From Plantago major (taxonomy: Eukaryota > Streptophyta > Magnoliopsida > Lamiales > Plantaginaceae), in the NCBI GenBank assembly GCA_026545765.1, contig CM048841.1, forward strand, positions 69,810,217 to 69,874,216: 64,000 bases of DNA, in the 5' to 3' direction. The notes below the pieces were generated by a model. That model was not told the origin of the DNA and did not search any database. It saw only the letters and a program-made list of their open reading frames with translations. Positions 1-12,175 of this stretch are shown one piece after another. The number at the start of each line of letters is the position of its first letter. Position 1 is the stretch's first letter. Made by a program: the position numbers and the translations under genes.

Positions 1-180
1 ATGTACATTTACTACTTTATCACCACTTTATTCGATCTCTTTCATATTTTATTACACATTTACAACTCTATCAATATAATGCCACTCGTAAAGTAATATT
101 TTATCAATTGATGCATTCAAACATAAGTTTTATGAGTTAGACCAAGGGCTCTTGTTTCTTTTTAACATTCTTAAAAAATA
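1..180. other. AT-rich sequence, no gene seen
   Basis: No open frame of interest, RNA gene or recognisable repeat boundary is visible before the MITE that starts at 181. Confidence 0.5.
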
Positions 181-435
181 CTCCCTCCGTCCCGCAGAAC
201 TTCATACATTTGTCATTTTTAACCGTCCCACAAAACTTCATATATATATTACCAAAAAAGGAAGCTACCCCACACCTAACAAATAATAAACAATTTCAAC
301 TTTACACTCAAATTACACCTTTTGTCACTAAAAGTAAACTTTTTCCCACATTTTCTATATTCTATCATTACTTTAACTTTTCGTATAAAATTGCACGGTA
401 ACCCTAATGTATGAAGTTCTCGGGGACGAAGGGAG
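181..435. mobile_element. Stowaway-type MITE (Tc1/mariner superfamily)
   Basis: The left end reads CTCCCTCCGTCCCGCAGAAC and the right end is its inverse (GTTCTCGGGGACGAAGGGAG). TA dinucleotides flank both ends (179-180 and 436-437), as expected for a TA target-site duplication. The 255-bp interior is AT-rich and has no coding capacity. The termini match those of the mariner-like element at 47843-51647, so transposase from such an element may have moved it (inference). Confidence 0.85.
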
Positions 436-437
436 TA

Positions 438-1246
438 TCTAATATCCTTCCTTCCAACAATTTAGGGAATTTCTACTTTCATGCATCTGAATTTCATCCT
501 AACTAACAACAGATTAGAATAGGAACTTAGATAGTTGAGATAGAAAAAGAATTTAAGAATTTCTAACACAGTATTTGTCATGTTTAACTTGATTCAAATA
601 AGATTTCCAATATCAATCCACCAACTCAAAGTGACGATGACATTGATATTTAACTTTGCACCATTTTAATTTCTTCTACCTCGATGGCAGGCAGTTGACA
701 AGTGTCAGCCAAGGGTACGACGTTAGGAAAAGAAAAAGAAGAGTCAAAATTACATGATCGATCGATCGATTTTTCTTTTCAAGTGGAGGACAAATATACA
801 TTGAAATGCCATTTATTCATAACCATTTTAACCAATATGAACTGAACCCATAATTTTAAGTCTTGAATCTCATCATCGTCTATTCTGAGTCAGTCCTTTT
901 CTGTTCTTCAACAAAGTAATCATATTTTTGTCGTTAATTTGTTAGGTGTTTGATTTGCGGTGGGTAACTTATCATCATCAGCCCAATTCATCATCATCAC
1001 TCCACTTAATTAGGAGCTGACTCCTCTATCTAACACATTAGCACATGCATTCATTCTAACTTAGAAATTAACATTCCACTATTAAGCCTTAGATTCATCT
1101 ACAAATAGTGGTTTCAGTTTATAGAGATGTAGAAAATCTGGTTACATAATAGATTTGGTTGTGAAAACACGTCACAAGTGAATTACTAACATAAGATAAT
1201 ATGTGACGGGTTTAAGTATGCTGACAGACTTTTAACTTGTATATAC
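438..1246. other. Intergenic, no gene seen
   Basis: About 800 bp of ordinary plant intergenic sequence. It contains a short tandem GATC run near 755 (tgatcgatcgatcgatt) and no convincing ORF or TIR. Confidence 0.5.
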
Positions 1247-3850
1247 TTTTTTTAACAGATAAAATTTTATTAAATCACAGGAACACAAGAAATGTTCCTC
1301 CAACATAACAACATGTTCCACAGTACAGATAAATGTTACAAAACTCAAAGCAACAACACAATCTGTAGGCACCCAAAGAACTATAACAAGCTCTCCAACA
1401 AAAGCCAGATCTCTCATCATAGACCTACCAATAAACCCAACTGAACCTCAATTTTAAACATTTCAAACTACACCGAATTCCGTGCCTAGTATGTCGAAGC
1501 ATCTAAATGCCGCCAAGAGTAACGAGGAAACACTGAGTGCTAAGACGGAGGAATACCACCCAGGCAGAGGAGAAAGAAAAGGGTGGTGATGTCCGTCAAG
1601 GCCAGTCGGAAACAATTAAAAATAAAGGGGTGAACCCATCAGAGGCTATCATGAGAGAAAACACTAACCAATATAAATCAAGCTAACTCCCAGTAATGCA
1701 AAGCTCAGGAGCACAATCCCAATCTGCCGACGAAGCAAACTAACGAAGATCATTTCTGCACTTAAGCCAATTCCAGCCATTCCATTTAATCGACTCAAAT
1801 AATTGAGCAGGCTCCTGTCTAGATCCTTGAAAAATAATTTCATTTCTGGCTTTCCAAATACTCCATAGAGTTCCGTGCGAGAAGATCATCCAAAAATCTC
1901 TCAATTTCCCATCCAGAGCCGCAACAAACACCTGAATCTCATTTTCCAAAGACACCATTCAATTAAAATTAATATCCAGCCATTGTTTAATTTTGGCCCA
2001 AACCCTTTGTGCAAAATCGCAAGTAAAGAAGAGATGATATGTAGTCTCCTCAGCACAAGAACCACACAACTTGCAGTCCGCTGCTTCCTCACCGAACAAA
2101 ATATGTCTTTTCTTCAAGTTGACCCGAGAAGGTATTCTATCCAGCTGTACCTTCCAAGCAAATGTATTCAGTCTCTGTGGCACCTTCTTAGACCAAACCA
2201 GCTTAGCCCAGCTTCTTAATGGATGATGGACTGCCCTCAAACTTTTCGCAATTTGTTTATAGCCTTCTTTTGTATTGTAGCAATTTGACCTAGCAGCTTT
2301 CCAATTCCAGCTGTCCTCCTTTTCATAATTCAAACTGAAGGTGTTGATCAACAAGCCAAGTTCTTCCACTAATTGTTCCTCCCAGGCGAATAGTCTGCGC
2401 CTCCAAGCCCAACACGGAGAGTCTGGCCCCGAATATGTATGAATCCTGTTACTAACCAAACAACGTTTGTTAGTTTCCAATGAGTATAACCTAGGAAACA
2501 GCAAACTCAATTTGACACCAAAATCAACCCAATTATCTTCCCAAAACAGTATACTACCCCCATCTCCCAAAGTCCTAACCAAACCATTATAAAACCAATC
2601 ACTACAACCTACAAATTTGACAATATCCCTCCACCACGACGACCAACCTTTACCCCAAGCCTTCCCCTTCCTACACAACTCAACAATACTATAAAAATCC
2701 CCATACTTAGACAAGACCACACGAGACCAAAGAGCAAATTTTTTCATAATTAGTCTCCAGCCCCACCTCCCTAAAAGAGAAAAATTAAACCACTCCAAAT
2801 TTTTAACCCCGAGACCCCCTTCTTCCTTTAAACTACACACCAAATCCCAATTAACCCAAGCCACCTTTCGATTCCCCCCCCCAAAGAAAATTCCGTTGAA
2901 GGGCTGTAAGTCATTTTAGGACAAAAGCAGGAAGTTTGAAGAAGGAAAGATAGTAGATAGGAAGTGAAGTGAGCACCGCTTTAAGTAACACCAATCGACC
3001 ACCAAAAGAAAGGAAGTTATTCTCCCAATTTCGCAATCTCTTCTCCACTCTATCAATCACCTTAGACCACATTGTCTTATCCCTTGGTTTCGCACCAATA
3101 GGCAGCCCCAAATACATGAATGGAATTTCTCCAATCCCACAATTTAGCACACTTGCCCAATTCTTGAGAACCTCGGTATCCACTCCAATGCCCATCAAGC
3201 AACTCTTATTATAATTTATTCGAAGGCCCGAATACCACTCAAAGCTCCGAAGAACACTCAACAAAGCACCAATATTTTCTTTTTTGGCTTCTCCAAAAAT
3301 AATTGAATCATCGGCATATTGTAAGTGTGAAACCACCACACCATTCTCACCAATCTTCTCCGGTAAGAAACCACCCAATACACAAGCCCTTTCCATAAGT
3401 CTACTCAAACCCTCCGCAACCACCAAATATAGGAAAGGAGATAGAGGATCGCCTTGTCTAAGGCCTCTACCCAGCTTGAAAGAATCAAGAGGATCGCCAT
3501 TGATTAGGACCAAGACTCATTGAGAAATACCTTTGCATAATCCATTACACCACCTCTCACCGAACCCGGAACCCTCAAAGATATCAATAAGGAATCGACT
3601 CACGAATCATAAGCCTTGGCAAAATCGATTTTGAACATAAATGATTCTTCTTTTTTCTTCTGGATTCATCCACCACTTCATTTGCCACAACAATTCCATC
3701 TAAAATATTACGACCAAGAAAGTCGACTCCCTCCAATAACTTCACCCAGAACCCTCCCAAGGCGATTCGACAGAACCTTAGCTAACACCTTATACACACC
3801 GCCAATGAGAGAAATAGGTCTGAACTCCTCTATTGCAACTGGTACTATTT
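1247..3850 (-). mobile_element. 5'-truncated LINE (L1-type non-LTR retrotransposon)
   Basis: Read on the minus strand, this is the 3' part of a plant L1-type LINE. It contains reverse transcriptase from the RPISL motif onward, the linker, the zinc-binding domain and a 3' UTR. The element ends in a short A tail (a run of seven T on the plus strand, 1247-1253) preceded by a TTTAATAAAATTTTATCTG-type 3' end. ORF1, the endonuclease and the N-terminal RT are missing, which is the usual 5' truncation. The 5' limit near 3850 is set by loss of RT homology. I could not find a matching target duplication. Confidence 0.85.
1740..3840 (-). pseudogene. LINE ORF2 remnant: reverse transcriptase and zf-RVT
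   Basis: The longest frames are at 2911-3513 (200 aa), 1959-2864 (301 aa) and 1740-1958 (72 aa). The first has GLRQGDPLSPFL followed by the catalytic LQYADDSIIF block, so the YADD active site is intact. The second is the thumb/linker and zinc-binding region, with CKLCGSCAEETTYHLFFTC. The third is the C-terminal SIWKARNEIIF segment typical of these proteins. Between 3513 and 3840 RT motifs (FRPISLIGG, NILDGIVVANE) appear in shifting frames. A run of ten C at 2872-2881 lies at one frame break, suggesting slippage. The copy cannot encode a working protein. Confidence 0.85.
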
Positions 3851-3930
3851 AATAATAAATAGAAAGGGGTGATAAAATAAATTGATCAAGAAAATAAGGT
3901 AGTTAATTAAATTTATGTGAATGACGTTGA

Positions 3931-4812
3931 TCGTGGTGTCGGTCGGTAGTCCTTCTTCATCCAATGTTATATCATTGAGTATTTATTTATGTTAACTATA
4001 GAAAATGTAAAAATAGGGTCCTACCGTACCCGACCTGTTAATTAGTAACATGTAAATGTTTTTTTTTTAAATTAGCACTCAAACGGAACCAAAATAAAAT
4101 ACAAAAGTATACAACACAATCAATAGGGTTGTTCCAAACAACCTCGCGGTGGTATGTGGTCACCCCACAACACAAAAAAAAAAAAATCATACAAACTTAA
4201 TTTCACATGATACGGTTGTTTTTTCCAACCCACCGGTTCGCAACAACCCCGCGGTGGTATGCGTCACCCCACCAAAGACACAAAAATTATTATTCTACAA
4301 CATAATTTCACATGGTACGGTTGTCCCCCCCCCCCCCCCCTCCAATCGGCCCGTCATGGAGATCAAGAAAGTACAGAGAAGATCGAAGACATTTTCTCTG
4401 CCTAGAGAGTATAAGCTGATCCCCCTCCCCCGGCTCATTATGGAGATCAAGAAAGTAGAGAGAAGATCGAATTGAATGTACTTTTTGCTAACTTAATCAA
4501 AAAATGCATTGCTCGGGTCTTGTAACAAAGGTATGGAACAGGTTCGAGTTTATGCCAGACCGGACCTGAGCATCATTATTTCGAACGGGGTTGAATTTGG
4601 GTTGGATAGAACCAGTCCTTCCAGCCAGAGACCATAGAGAAGAGAACCCTTATACTTCATCCTACCGATCGAATCTTATACATAAAGAAAAGGAACTTGA
4701 AAGTCTTCACATGTAAAATGTTGTTGATAGACATGTAAAGATCAACACACCACCAATTAGCTCTTGTGTATCTCTTCTATCTCTTGGAACTGAAAAAAGC
4801 ACGTCTAGTATC
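3931..4812. repeat. Dispersed non-coding repeat block, copy A, first part
   Basis: This segment is closely similar to 37972-39122. Both begin with TCGTGGTGTCGGTCGGTAGT and end with a segment ending GCACGTCTAG. Both include the GCGGTGGTATG/TCACCCCACC motif twice and a minisatellite unit ending CCTAGAGAGTAT. Here there are about two minisatellite units (about 4353-4475); the other copy has five. No reliable ORF, TIR or target duplication is visible, so the class is unknown. The block continues into the AT-rich part that follows. Confidence 0.75.
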
Positions 4813-5620
4813 AAATATACCAATATAACGATATATGCTAAAACGATCTTGATGTGGATAATACAAATATACCAAACCAGCATCATCATAAGAACATACA
4901 ACTGATAATCTATGTGCTAAAACGTTACTAACTTAGCGAAGCTTAATTCTCCATCAAATACCTGAACTTCTTTGAAAAGTGAAACAAAGACGCAAAGTTA
5001 AAATTTGTCGATTTAAGAGATCTACTCACCAAAGAACAACCCCTTTCAATTACTATATGTTGTCACTCAAAATCTCGAACAAATTTTGTTCTTAATTTGG
5101 CTGGTCAACCTTCCGCATAAAAACTATATATGCAGCCAACATAACAAAAATAAATAGTGGAAGATATACTGGGTGAAAATGCAACTAATTCCACAAAATT
5201 TCACGTATGATTGAATTTATTTAATAAATACTCTATTTTTAAATTTCCATTAATTCATTTTATCTTATTTAATAAATTTATATTTTATTTTAATGAATAA
5301 AATAATTTATTGAAATAATACTATTCAAGATTGGTGTCTATGAATTCTTCTTGTCACGACAAATTCAAATATATGTTCAAAATATTTTTCTGATTTTTGT
5401 AGATAAAATTATATGAGATTTAATAAAATCTATATATGTAGACAACATACAAAAAATAACATTGAAATATATACTGGCTAAAATATAAATAATTCCACAA
5501 AATTACACGTAGAACTGAATAAATCTGGTGAGGTTTATACCTTCGTAGTTTACATAATATATGGATGGATAGATGGATAATATATGGAATGGATGAATGG
5601 ATACGGTTATATAAACGGAT
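4813..5620. repeat. Dispersed repeat block, copy A, AT-rich part
   Basis: The sequence contains GGTGAAAATGCAACTAATTCCA, AATAAATTTATATTTTATTTTAATGAATAAAATAATTTATT and GATTGGTGTCTATGAATTC...CTTGTCACGACAAATTCAAATATATG, arranged as a degenerate roughly 300-bp unit. The same unit occurs once near 40090-40270 and about twice at 41990-42717. The short match AACTGATAATCTATGTGCTAAAAC at 4898-4921 has a counterpart at 41774-41797, so the order of segments is shared between the two loci. It is non-coding. Confidence 0.7.
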
Positions 5621-5737
5621 ATACCCTCGAGCGCGTGTGATAAGTGATGCATTGACAAAATTTAATTTCATCGAATGGAAGAAGTGGACTAAGTACAATC
5701 AAATATTTCCTTCTTCCAAATATAACAAAACCTACTA

Positions 5738-5989
5738 TTCCCTCCGTCTTTTTAAAGGTTTACTTTTTTCCATTTTAAGAGTTTTTTTTAAAGTTTAGAG
5801 TTTCTTTGTTTTGAAAATCAACTATCTGCATTTATTAATCTTTTATCACTATCTTTCCTATTTTATTTATTCTCTCTCTCATTTTTCTATTATCTCTCTT
5901 ACTTTTTACCATTCACTTAATATTTTATTCAATATTTTTTAAAATTCACACAAAACCAAATGGTAAACCTTTTAAAAGGAAGGAGGGAG
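5738..5989. mobile_element. Stowaway-type MITE
   Basis: The left terminus TTCCCTCCGTCTTTTTAAAGG and the right terminus CCTTTTAAAAGGAAGGAGGGAG are inverted repeats, flanked by TA on each side (5736-5737, 5990-5991). It is 252 bp, AT-rich and non-coding. A related but more decayed copy is at about 54416-54663. Confidence 0.8.
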
Positions 5990-6570
5990 TACAATATTAT
6001 TTCCTTCGTTATTTCAAATTCTGAATTTAACAACCTGCTCTTGATATTGTTGGAAGTTTGATACTGTCATAATGCTTGAAGATCGGATTTTTGGAAGTTG
6101 GGGTTATAAAATTTTTGGTTTTATAAGCTTCATTTTATTGGTCTTATACTGGAAAAACTACATCAAATATTAATCTCTAAAATCTTTTAACTATGCTCTC
6201 TCTAAACATCTTTCTTTCTTCTCCTTCTTCTGATCTTATCTCTCGTATGAGAGCTTCATATCCTCCGGCTGGAGTTGATTTCTCAGTAGTTAAGCGATTT
6301 TTCTGTCTTTCCCTGTTTCTTTTCTGACTACTCCATTAAAGTGTGAGATCTGCCCTAATTTTTCTTTAATTTTGGTGAGATTTTCTCGGATTTGTTTGTT
6401 TGGCTCGGTTGGTAAGTTGCACAAAATGCTCAAGAATATCTTTCCCTCAAAATTACTTTCTCTGTTCAATTTTAAAAACTGCAACCTCTTTTATCATAAG
6501 CACAATGTCGTTATTTTCGGTCTTAGTACTTACCCTTCAAGCCTTTTGTTAATCTTACTGGTGTTTCGAG

Positions 6571-7701
6571 TTGCGTCTTTTCTGTGGTTTTCACAGGTGG
6601 CCTTGGTTGATAAGCACTTCGCTAGCCTCTATAGTATTCACAACGTCGTCCGGTTCGGCTATCTATGGGATCATAGCAGAGACGAGTGTCGCCAATTTGA
6701 GTCAAATGTTTAAGCTCACTATTCAGGAAGAAAGTACGGTGCACATTCCAGATGGGGCTTGGCAAGATACTGCATTGAATTTGGATCGTTGTTTGGTTGG
6801 TCGAGTTTTGACTCGTCGGCAGGTTCATTTGGAATCCCTTGAAAAAACAATGACCAGTGCGTGGCAACTAGTCCAGGGGATTAAAATTCAGAAACTGAGT
6901 GAAGGAGTGTTGTTGTTTCCGTTTGGTCATGAAGTGGTAAAAGATAGGGTTATCTGGCGGGGACCTTGGGCGTTTGACATAAATCTTGTGATCTTGAGGA
7001 AGATTGAAAAAGGTCAGGAACCATTGAAAGTAGATTTGAATGTCTATGATTTATACGTCCATGTATCAGGGATACCTTTGATGGGGGTTAGTCAAGTGAT
7101 GGCTAAGGTTATAGGTGATAAGGTGGGAAAATTCATTGATTGGGATGTGGAAGCTCATAAAGGTTTATTAGCAACCACGATGAGAATACGCGTTGAAGTG
7201 GATGTGACAAAACCTTTGCTACGGTTCATGATGATTCAAGGACCACGGAAGCAACCTATCCGATTGACTGTTGCCTATGAGAAATTGCCTAATTTCTGCT
7301 ACTATTGTGGTCTTTTAGGCCATCTTGTGCGAGATTGTCCAGATTGTTTTCATCTGTTCATTCATAGTGATAAGATTGACGAATCCAAGCTTGGGTATGG
7401 TGATTGGCTATGTGTTAAACAGGTTAATCAGAATAATAAGGTCTTGGGGAATTTTCTGGCGAGTAGTAATCGACACTTTGGATCAGGAAGCAGCAACTCG
7501 AGTGGAGGTAAGGGCATTTTGGGGAGTTCTCCTTTGAACCATAATTCTCCTATTTTGGGGGAGTCTATTTCCGGTAGAAGTGCTAGTCATAATCTCAGAA
7601 GAATTAGTGGGAGTGATTTGAGGGATTCTGGTGAGATTGCGGATATACATGGGAAGGAGTTTGAAAATTTGAAAGAGAATAACGAGTATGGGCGCACGTG
7701 A
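6571..7701 (+). pseudogene. LINE ORF1 protein: DUF4283 plus CCHC zinc knuckle
   Basis: This is a 376-aa open frame. After an unrelated N-terminal stretch, the recognisable protein begins near residue 46 (MFKLTIQEES), which may be the true start at 6706. Residues about 75-200 match the plant DUF4283 pattern (LVGRVLT, VIWRGPWAFD, VHVSGIPL). A zinc knuckle CYYCGLLGHLVRDC follows at about residues 247-260. ORF1 proteins of this family bind LINE RNA in the ribonucleoprotein (known for the family). Downstream at 8040-8228 a separate frame has an AT-hook-like KKRGRPIGS, the usual basic tail before ORF2. A frame break between the two suggests decay. Confidence 0.85.
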
Positions 7702-8224
7702 ATGGAGCAGACTTTTCTTATATGAGTCAAACGTCTTTGGACTTGGTTCTACTGGACACGCCTATCGCTGGACTGGATATGGACTTGAAAGCCCAATTTG
7801 TTACCAACACCATCCCAGAACTTACTAGGCCACAAATCAAGCCACCGAACCCAAACTCCCAGCCCACCTTTCAGTTCACTCAGACCCAATTACCATAGAT
7901 TACCAAGCAAACCAATTTATCCACGTCTAACCTATCCTCCCTCTTACCCTTCACATTTGGCCAGCCCAATCCTTTACCTCTAGCTATCCAATTTCCTCTA
8001 CCTAGCCCGGTATCAAAAACTCAACCAACCAGCAAGGAGTTGGGCCACAAGAAAAGAGGTCGACCTATTGGATCAACGTCTAAGTTTAAATCGGTTGGGT
8101 CTAAAGGCGGACGGAGAAGGATTGGGTTGAGTGATAGTGAACCACAACCACATCAGAAGAAATTATGTATTGAGTATCAGAATAGACCAGAGGCGGGAGT
8201 TGCTAGGCAACCCCGCCTATCCCA

Positions 8225-8984
8225 ATGAGTTGCTTGTCGTAGAACTGTCAAGGATTGGGGAACCCTTGGACAGTTCGAGCTCTTGGTGAGTTTATCCGTA
8301 CTCATAACCCCAATCTCGTCTTTCTTATGGATACTCGTCTAGGCGATCATGGGATTAATAAGATTAAACGGAAATTTAATTCTTTTGGTGTTTTTGTGCC
8401 TTCCATTGGTCAATCGGGTCAGTCGGGTTTTGTTATGGACAAAGGATTATGTGGTCGACGTGCAATCTTTTTCCCGATATCACATTGATGCAAAAGTCAC
8501 AAAGGTCGAATGTGATGAGGTGTGGCGGGTCACGGGGTTTTATGGCAAACCAGATACTAATAAGAGAGCCATCACTTGGACTCTCCTTAAAAATTTGGCC
8601 CAGCAGTATAGTAGACCATAGGTAGTTTTGGGGGATTATAATGAGGTCACATCAAATCTTGACAAAAAGGGAGGTCCACTGATTCCTTCTTGGAGACTTC
8701 GAAACATGAGAGAAACCTTGGAGATATGCGAGCTACAGGATTTAGATTTCGAGGGGTATCGATTTACTTGGGCAAATAACAGAGAAGCAGATCTCTTTAC
8801 TCAGTTGCGTCTTGACAAAGTAGCGGCGAATCTGGATTGGCGTGGGTTGTTTCCGTGGCTAAGGTACAACATCTCTCCACTCATAATTCTGACCATGCCG
8901 CCATTCTCTTGCGTCTCAGAGGAATTCGACCTCAGAGATTCAGTCATAATCGAAAACGATTTTGATTCGAGGCTATGTGGTTGA
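8225..8984 (+). pseudogene. LINE ORF2 endonuclease (EEP family), disrupted
   Basis: The frame from ATG 8225 would read MSCLS, then a stop, then NCQGLGNPWTVRAL. The stop (TAG) stands where the conserved Trp of the WN-C-x-G-L-G-N motif belongs, so a single TGG-to-TAG change is likely. The endonuclease continues with NLVFLMDTRLG, a frameshift near 8450, and then LGDYNEVTSNLDKKGG, the GDFNE-type catalytic block, ending with RFTWANNR and LDKVAAN. It nicks target DNA to prime reverse transcription in functional elements. This copy is broken by at least one stop and one or two frameshifts. Confidence 0.8.
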
Positions 8985-9527
8985 AGGCTGATGATTGTGC
9001 GGCTGTGGTGAGGGATAATTGAGATTCAGACTTGGATTTGTTAGCAAATGTGGATGATTGTCGAGTTGGGTTAATGAATTGGGAGCAGGGATCGTCTTCA
9101 TAAGAAGAAGGTTCGCGAATTGAAATTGGAAGTCGAACACCTGCAAAAGCAAAATCAGTCTATTGAGGTAAAAAATAGGCGCAGAGAACTCAAAATACAG
9201 TTGGAAACGATGTTGGATTGGGAGGAAATAATGTAAAGAACGAGCTAAATGTGGTTATGGTTAGCGTGATAGAAATACGAGGTTTTTCCACTCTAGGGCC
9301 ACCAGTCGGGTGAATCATAATGAGGTTTCGAAATTAATAGATGAGATTGGTAATCGGCAGACCGATATCCAGGGGATGGGAGTTGTAGTGAATGCTTATT
9401 TTAGTGACATCTTCAAAACCAGAAGTCCTACAGCGGCAGATATTGAGAGTGTTTAAATCAACCGGGTGGATGGGAGTTGTAGTGAATACTATGGAGGCTT
9501 GAGTGGATCAATCAGGAGCTCAACCGG

Positions 9528-9842
9528 GTGTTCACTCTAGGCGAGGTAAAACTTGCACTGTTTGATACGTATCCCCTTAAATCATCTGGCCCTGATGGCA
9601 TGTCTGCTTTGTTTTACCAACGTTTCTGGAATCTAGTTGGTCGTAATGTGATTAATTGTGCTCTGTCTTTGTTGACCGATAAATGCCTTGATCCTAAACT
9701 CAATTACACCCACATTGTTCTTATTCCAAAGTGTAAAACACGAGTAAAGGTTTAATCAGTTTCGACCCATCAGCCTCAGTAATGTCATGTTTAAAATAGC
9801 CTCTAAGGCTATTACAAACAGACTGAAACCCAATATGAACTC
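9528..9842 (+). pseudogene. LINE reverse transcriptase, N-terminal part
   Basis: The open frame 9528-9755 carries KSSGPDGMSALFYQRFW and LNYTHIVLIPKC, the start of the plant LINE RT domain. Past a frame break, FRPISLSNVMFKIASKAITNRL can be read up to 9842, where the solo LTR begins. Between 9000 and 9500 the ORF2 linker is present but has stops. The RT resumes at 15617 after the insertion. Confidence 0.85.
9838..9842. repeat. Target-site duplication of solo LTR 1 (AACTC), left copy
   Basis: AACTC at 9838-9842 is repeated directly after the LTR at 15612-15616. Deleting 9843-15616 restores the LINE RT frame. Confidence 0.9.
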
Positions 9843-10100
9843 TGATGAGTCGATATTTTAACGAATCATTCACCGTATTTTGTTATGCCTTTTAGCCTTT
9901 TTTATAGTGTTTTAGTGCATTTTCACGTTTGAGTATTTTGTGTGTTTTTGTACTTTTTTAGGCGTTTTTAGGTAAAAGGCAAGAAGATGGAGGACCAATG
10001 TGCAAATTGAAGCTTATCCAAGCTTCTAGAAGCACACTAAGGCCAAGTAGTGGGCCATTACTCCAAGGAGGTGACAAGGAGGTTGAGAAAAGGGAGTGAA

Positions 10101-11212
10101 TGAAAGTGCGATTTATTGCACTTTGTTTAGTAATTCGGCCTTTCTTCGTAACATAACCGGTTCAACGTTTGTAGTTGCTTTTCTATGAATATTTTGTAGG
10201 ATATATCAAGTTGGGCCTCAACATGCTTAATGGATCAAAAGGAATCAATGGACCTTAAGGAAAAGATATCTGTAACTCTTCCAGCAAACAGAGACGTGAA
10301 ACTAACGTGAGAAAAGGAAGAGAACGCTACGTCAAAAAGAGAAAAGGAAGGAGTTTAATTTGCTTTGGACACAAGGAATGCAATCTAAGAAAGAAGGAAA
10401 GAGTTTGGCAAGTTATGGGCACATTGAGAGAAAGAAGGAAATACAGATTCTCAGGATAAACAACAAGGAATATTTCCTTCTGGAAGCCAACGTAAAGAAG
10501 CAAAGAGAAGATCACGTTCTTTCCTAGTTCTGTTCGATATTGGCATCTGCGTTCTTCCTTGCTGAGTTCGACATTGACCATCTATAGAATATTTCCTTCC
10601 AATGGATCGCTTGAAGCAAGAAAGAAGATGTTTCCTTTTTCTGTTCGAACTGCTGCATTCCTTCTTCAGTTCAACTTGGACTCTATATATACAAGCAGGA
10701 AACAAAATATATTGAGCATTCTTCTTGATGAGATGGATCAGAACATTATATATACAAGAAGAATGACATCTGCAAGACGACGCCCATAGAGATTCGACTT
10801 TCTGATTATTGAGTTTAGGCTGTCTTGCTTTACTAGACATTGATATCGATTTCTCTTGTGAGTGATTTCTAAAGATTGAAATTTACTCTAGAGTCTTCGA
10901 ACTAGAATAGGTTTTTGCGCTTGTCGGTCTAGGTCTAGTTTTCTGTAAGTTTAAACAATCGTCTGTGATTGATTTAAACTTCGTTTCTATAATTCTACTT
11001 TTACTGATAGTGGAAATTTATCCTACGGCACCGTTAGTATATTTTATATATACTGGCTAGAATTTATTTGTCAGGTTGTCGCTTATCGAATCACCGCTCT
11101 CTGTTTATCATCTGCTTCATCATTAACTATTGACGACGTTGTTGACTCAACATCATAGTCAACATCGTCTGAAACCGTTCCTAGTACAAATCCCGGTCCA
11201 ACTGTTCTAATA
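10101..11212 (+). repeat. Copia 5' LTR
   Basis: It starts TGAAAGTGCG and ends CTGTTCTAATA, where the 3' LTR has CTGTTCTAACA. Length is 1112 bp. A TATA-like CTATATATACAAG sits at about 10682. The LTR contains an inverted motif GTTGTTGACTCAACATCATAGTCAACATCG near 11138-11167. Compared with the 3' LTR it has about 80 extra bases around 10790-10880, plus point differences, so the insertion is not recent. Confidence 0.9.
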
Positions 11213-11230
11213 AGTGGCATCAGAGCCAGC
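11213..11230 (+). promoter_or_regulatory. Copia primer-binding site
   Basis: AGTGGCATCAGAGCCAGC lies immediately after the 5' LTR. TGGCATCAGAGC matches the usual plant PBS complementary to initiator Met tRNA (TGGTATCAGAGC) with one change. Confidence 0.85.
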
Positions 11231-11241
11231 CACCTAACTAA

Positions 11242-12175
11242 TTGGTGTCTGGATTTGGTACTACTACAATGGACGGTGTTAATTCAAGTGCCAGTCATTT
11301 GTGTGATGATGATTTGAAGGTCAAATTTAACAAACGCACTTGTAAAGTTTATACTTGCAAGGAGAAAATTGTTGTGATGACAGGTATCTTTGAGATGAAT
11401 ATGATTGGTGAACTCAGCTTCTTTCTTGACCTGGAGAACTCTAAACCATGCAGTACACTTATGGGCACCTCTCTGAAGCTGAACAAAATCGATGTTGGCA
11501 AGGATGTTGACCCAACATTGTACAAGTCAATGATTGGAAGGCTGTTGTATCCGTCTGCCATCAGACCTGCCATCATGTTTTCGGTATGTGTGTGGGCCAG
11601 GTATCAATCCAATCCTAAAATCCCACATTTAACTGTTGTTAAGAGAATTCTTAGATATATATCAGGAACTGTTAATTTTGGATTATGGTTTGCATGTGAT
11701 ACAAACACTAATCTGGTGCGATTTAGTGATTCTGATTGGGATGGTGATTTAGATGATAGAAAATCCACTAGTGGAGGTTGCTTTTATCTTGGTCCTAACT
11801 TAGTGTCTTGGTATAGCAAGAAACAGAATTGTGTGTCACTCTCAACTGCTGAATCCGAATATGTAGCAACTGGAAGTTGTGTGTCCCAACTTGTTTGATT
11901 GAAAAATATGCTGCATGACGATGGCCTACAAAGTGATACCCTTTTGATGTTTTGTGACAACCTTAGTGCCATACACATCTCTAAGAACCCTGTTCAGCAC
12001 TCACGCACAAAGCACATAGACATTAGGCATCATTTTCTTAGGGACTTGGTCAATAAGCAAGTAATTGACATAGAACACATAGACACAACAAATTAGCTTG
12101 CAGACATCTTTACCAAGCCTCTAGATAGTGAGAGATTCTTCAGTCTTCGAAGGTCTCTTGGTCTGTGTTCTCTAT
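11242..12175 (+). pseudogene. Copia pol remnant: end of RT and RNase H
   Basis: The 218-aa frame at 11242-11898 begins with a fused remnant (KVYTCKEKIVVMTG) and moves into RT (GELSFFLDLENS), after which most of RT is missing. It continues with SMIGRLLYPS, ARYQSNPK and RILRYISGT. RNase H follows: FSDSDWDGDLDDRKSTSGGC, CVSLSTAESEYVA, then after a TGA at 11896 CDNLSAIHISKNPVQHSRTKHIDIRHH, and after another stop LADIFTKPLD. Two nonsense codons and a large internal deletion make it non-functional. Confidence 0.9.

Noticed and set aside
1247..3850. Target duplication for the first LINE
   Set aside because: Flanking sequences at the A tail and at the truncated end do not match convincingly.
10451..10840. 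129-aa minus-strand ORF in the Copia 5' LTR
   Set aside because: The equivalent region of the 3' LTR has a disrupted version and no domain is recognisable; LTR sequence, not a gene.
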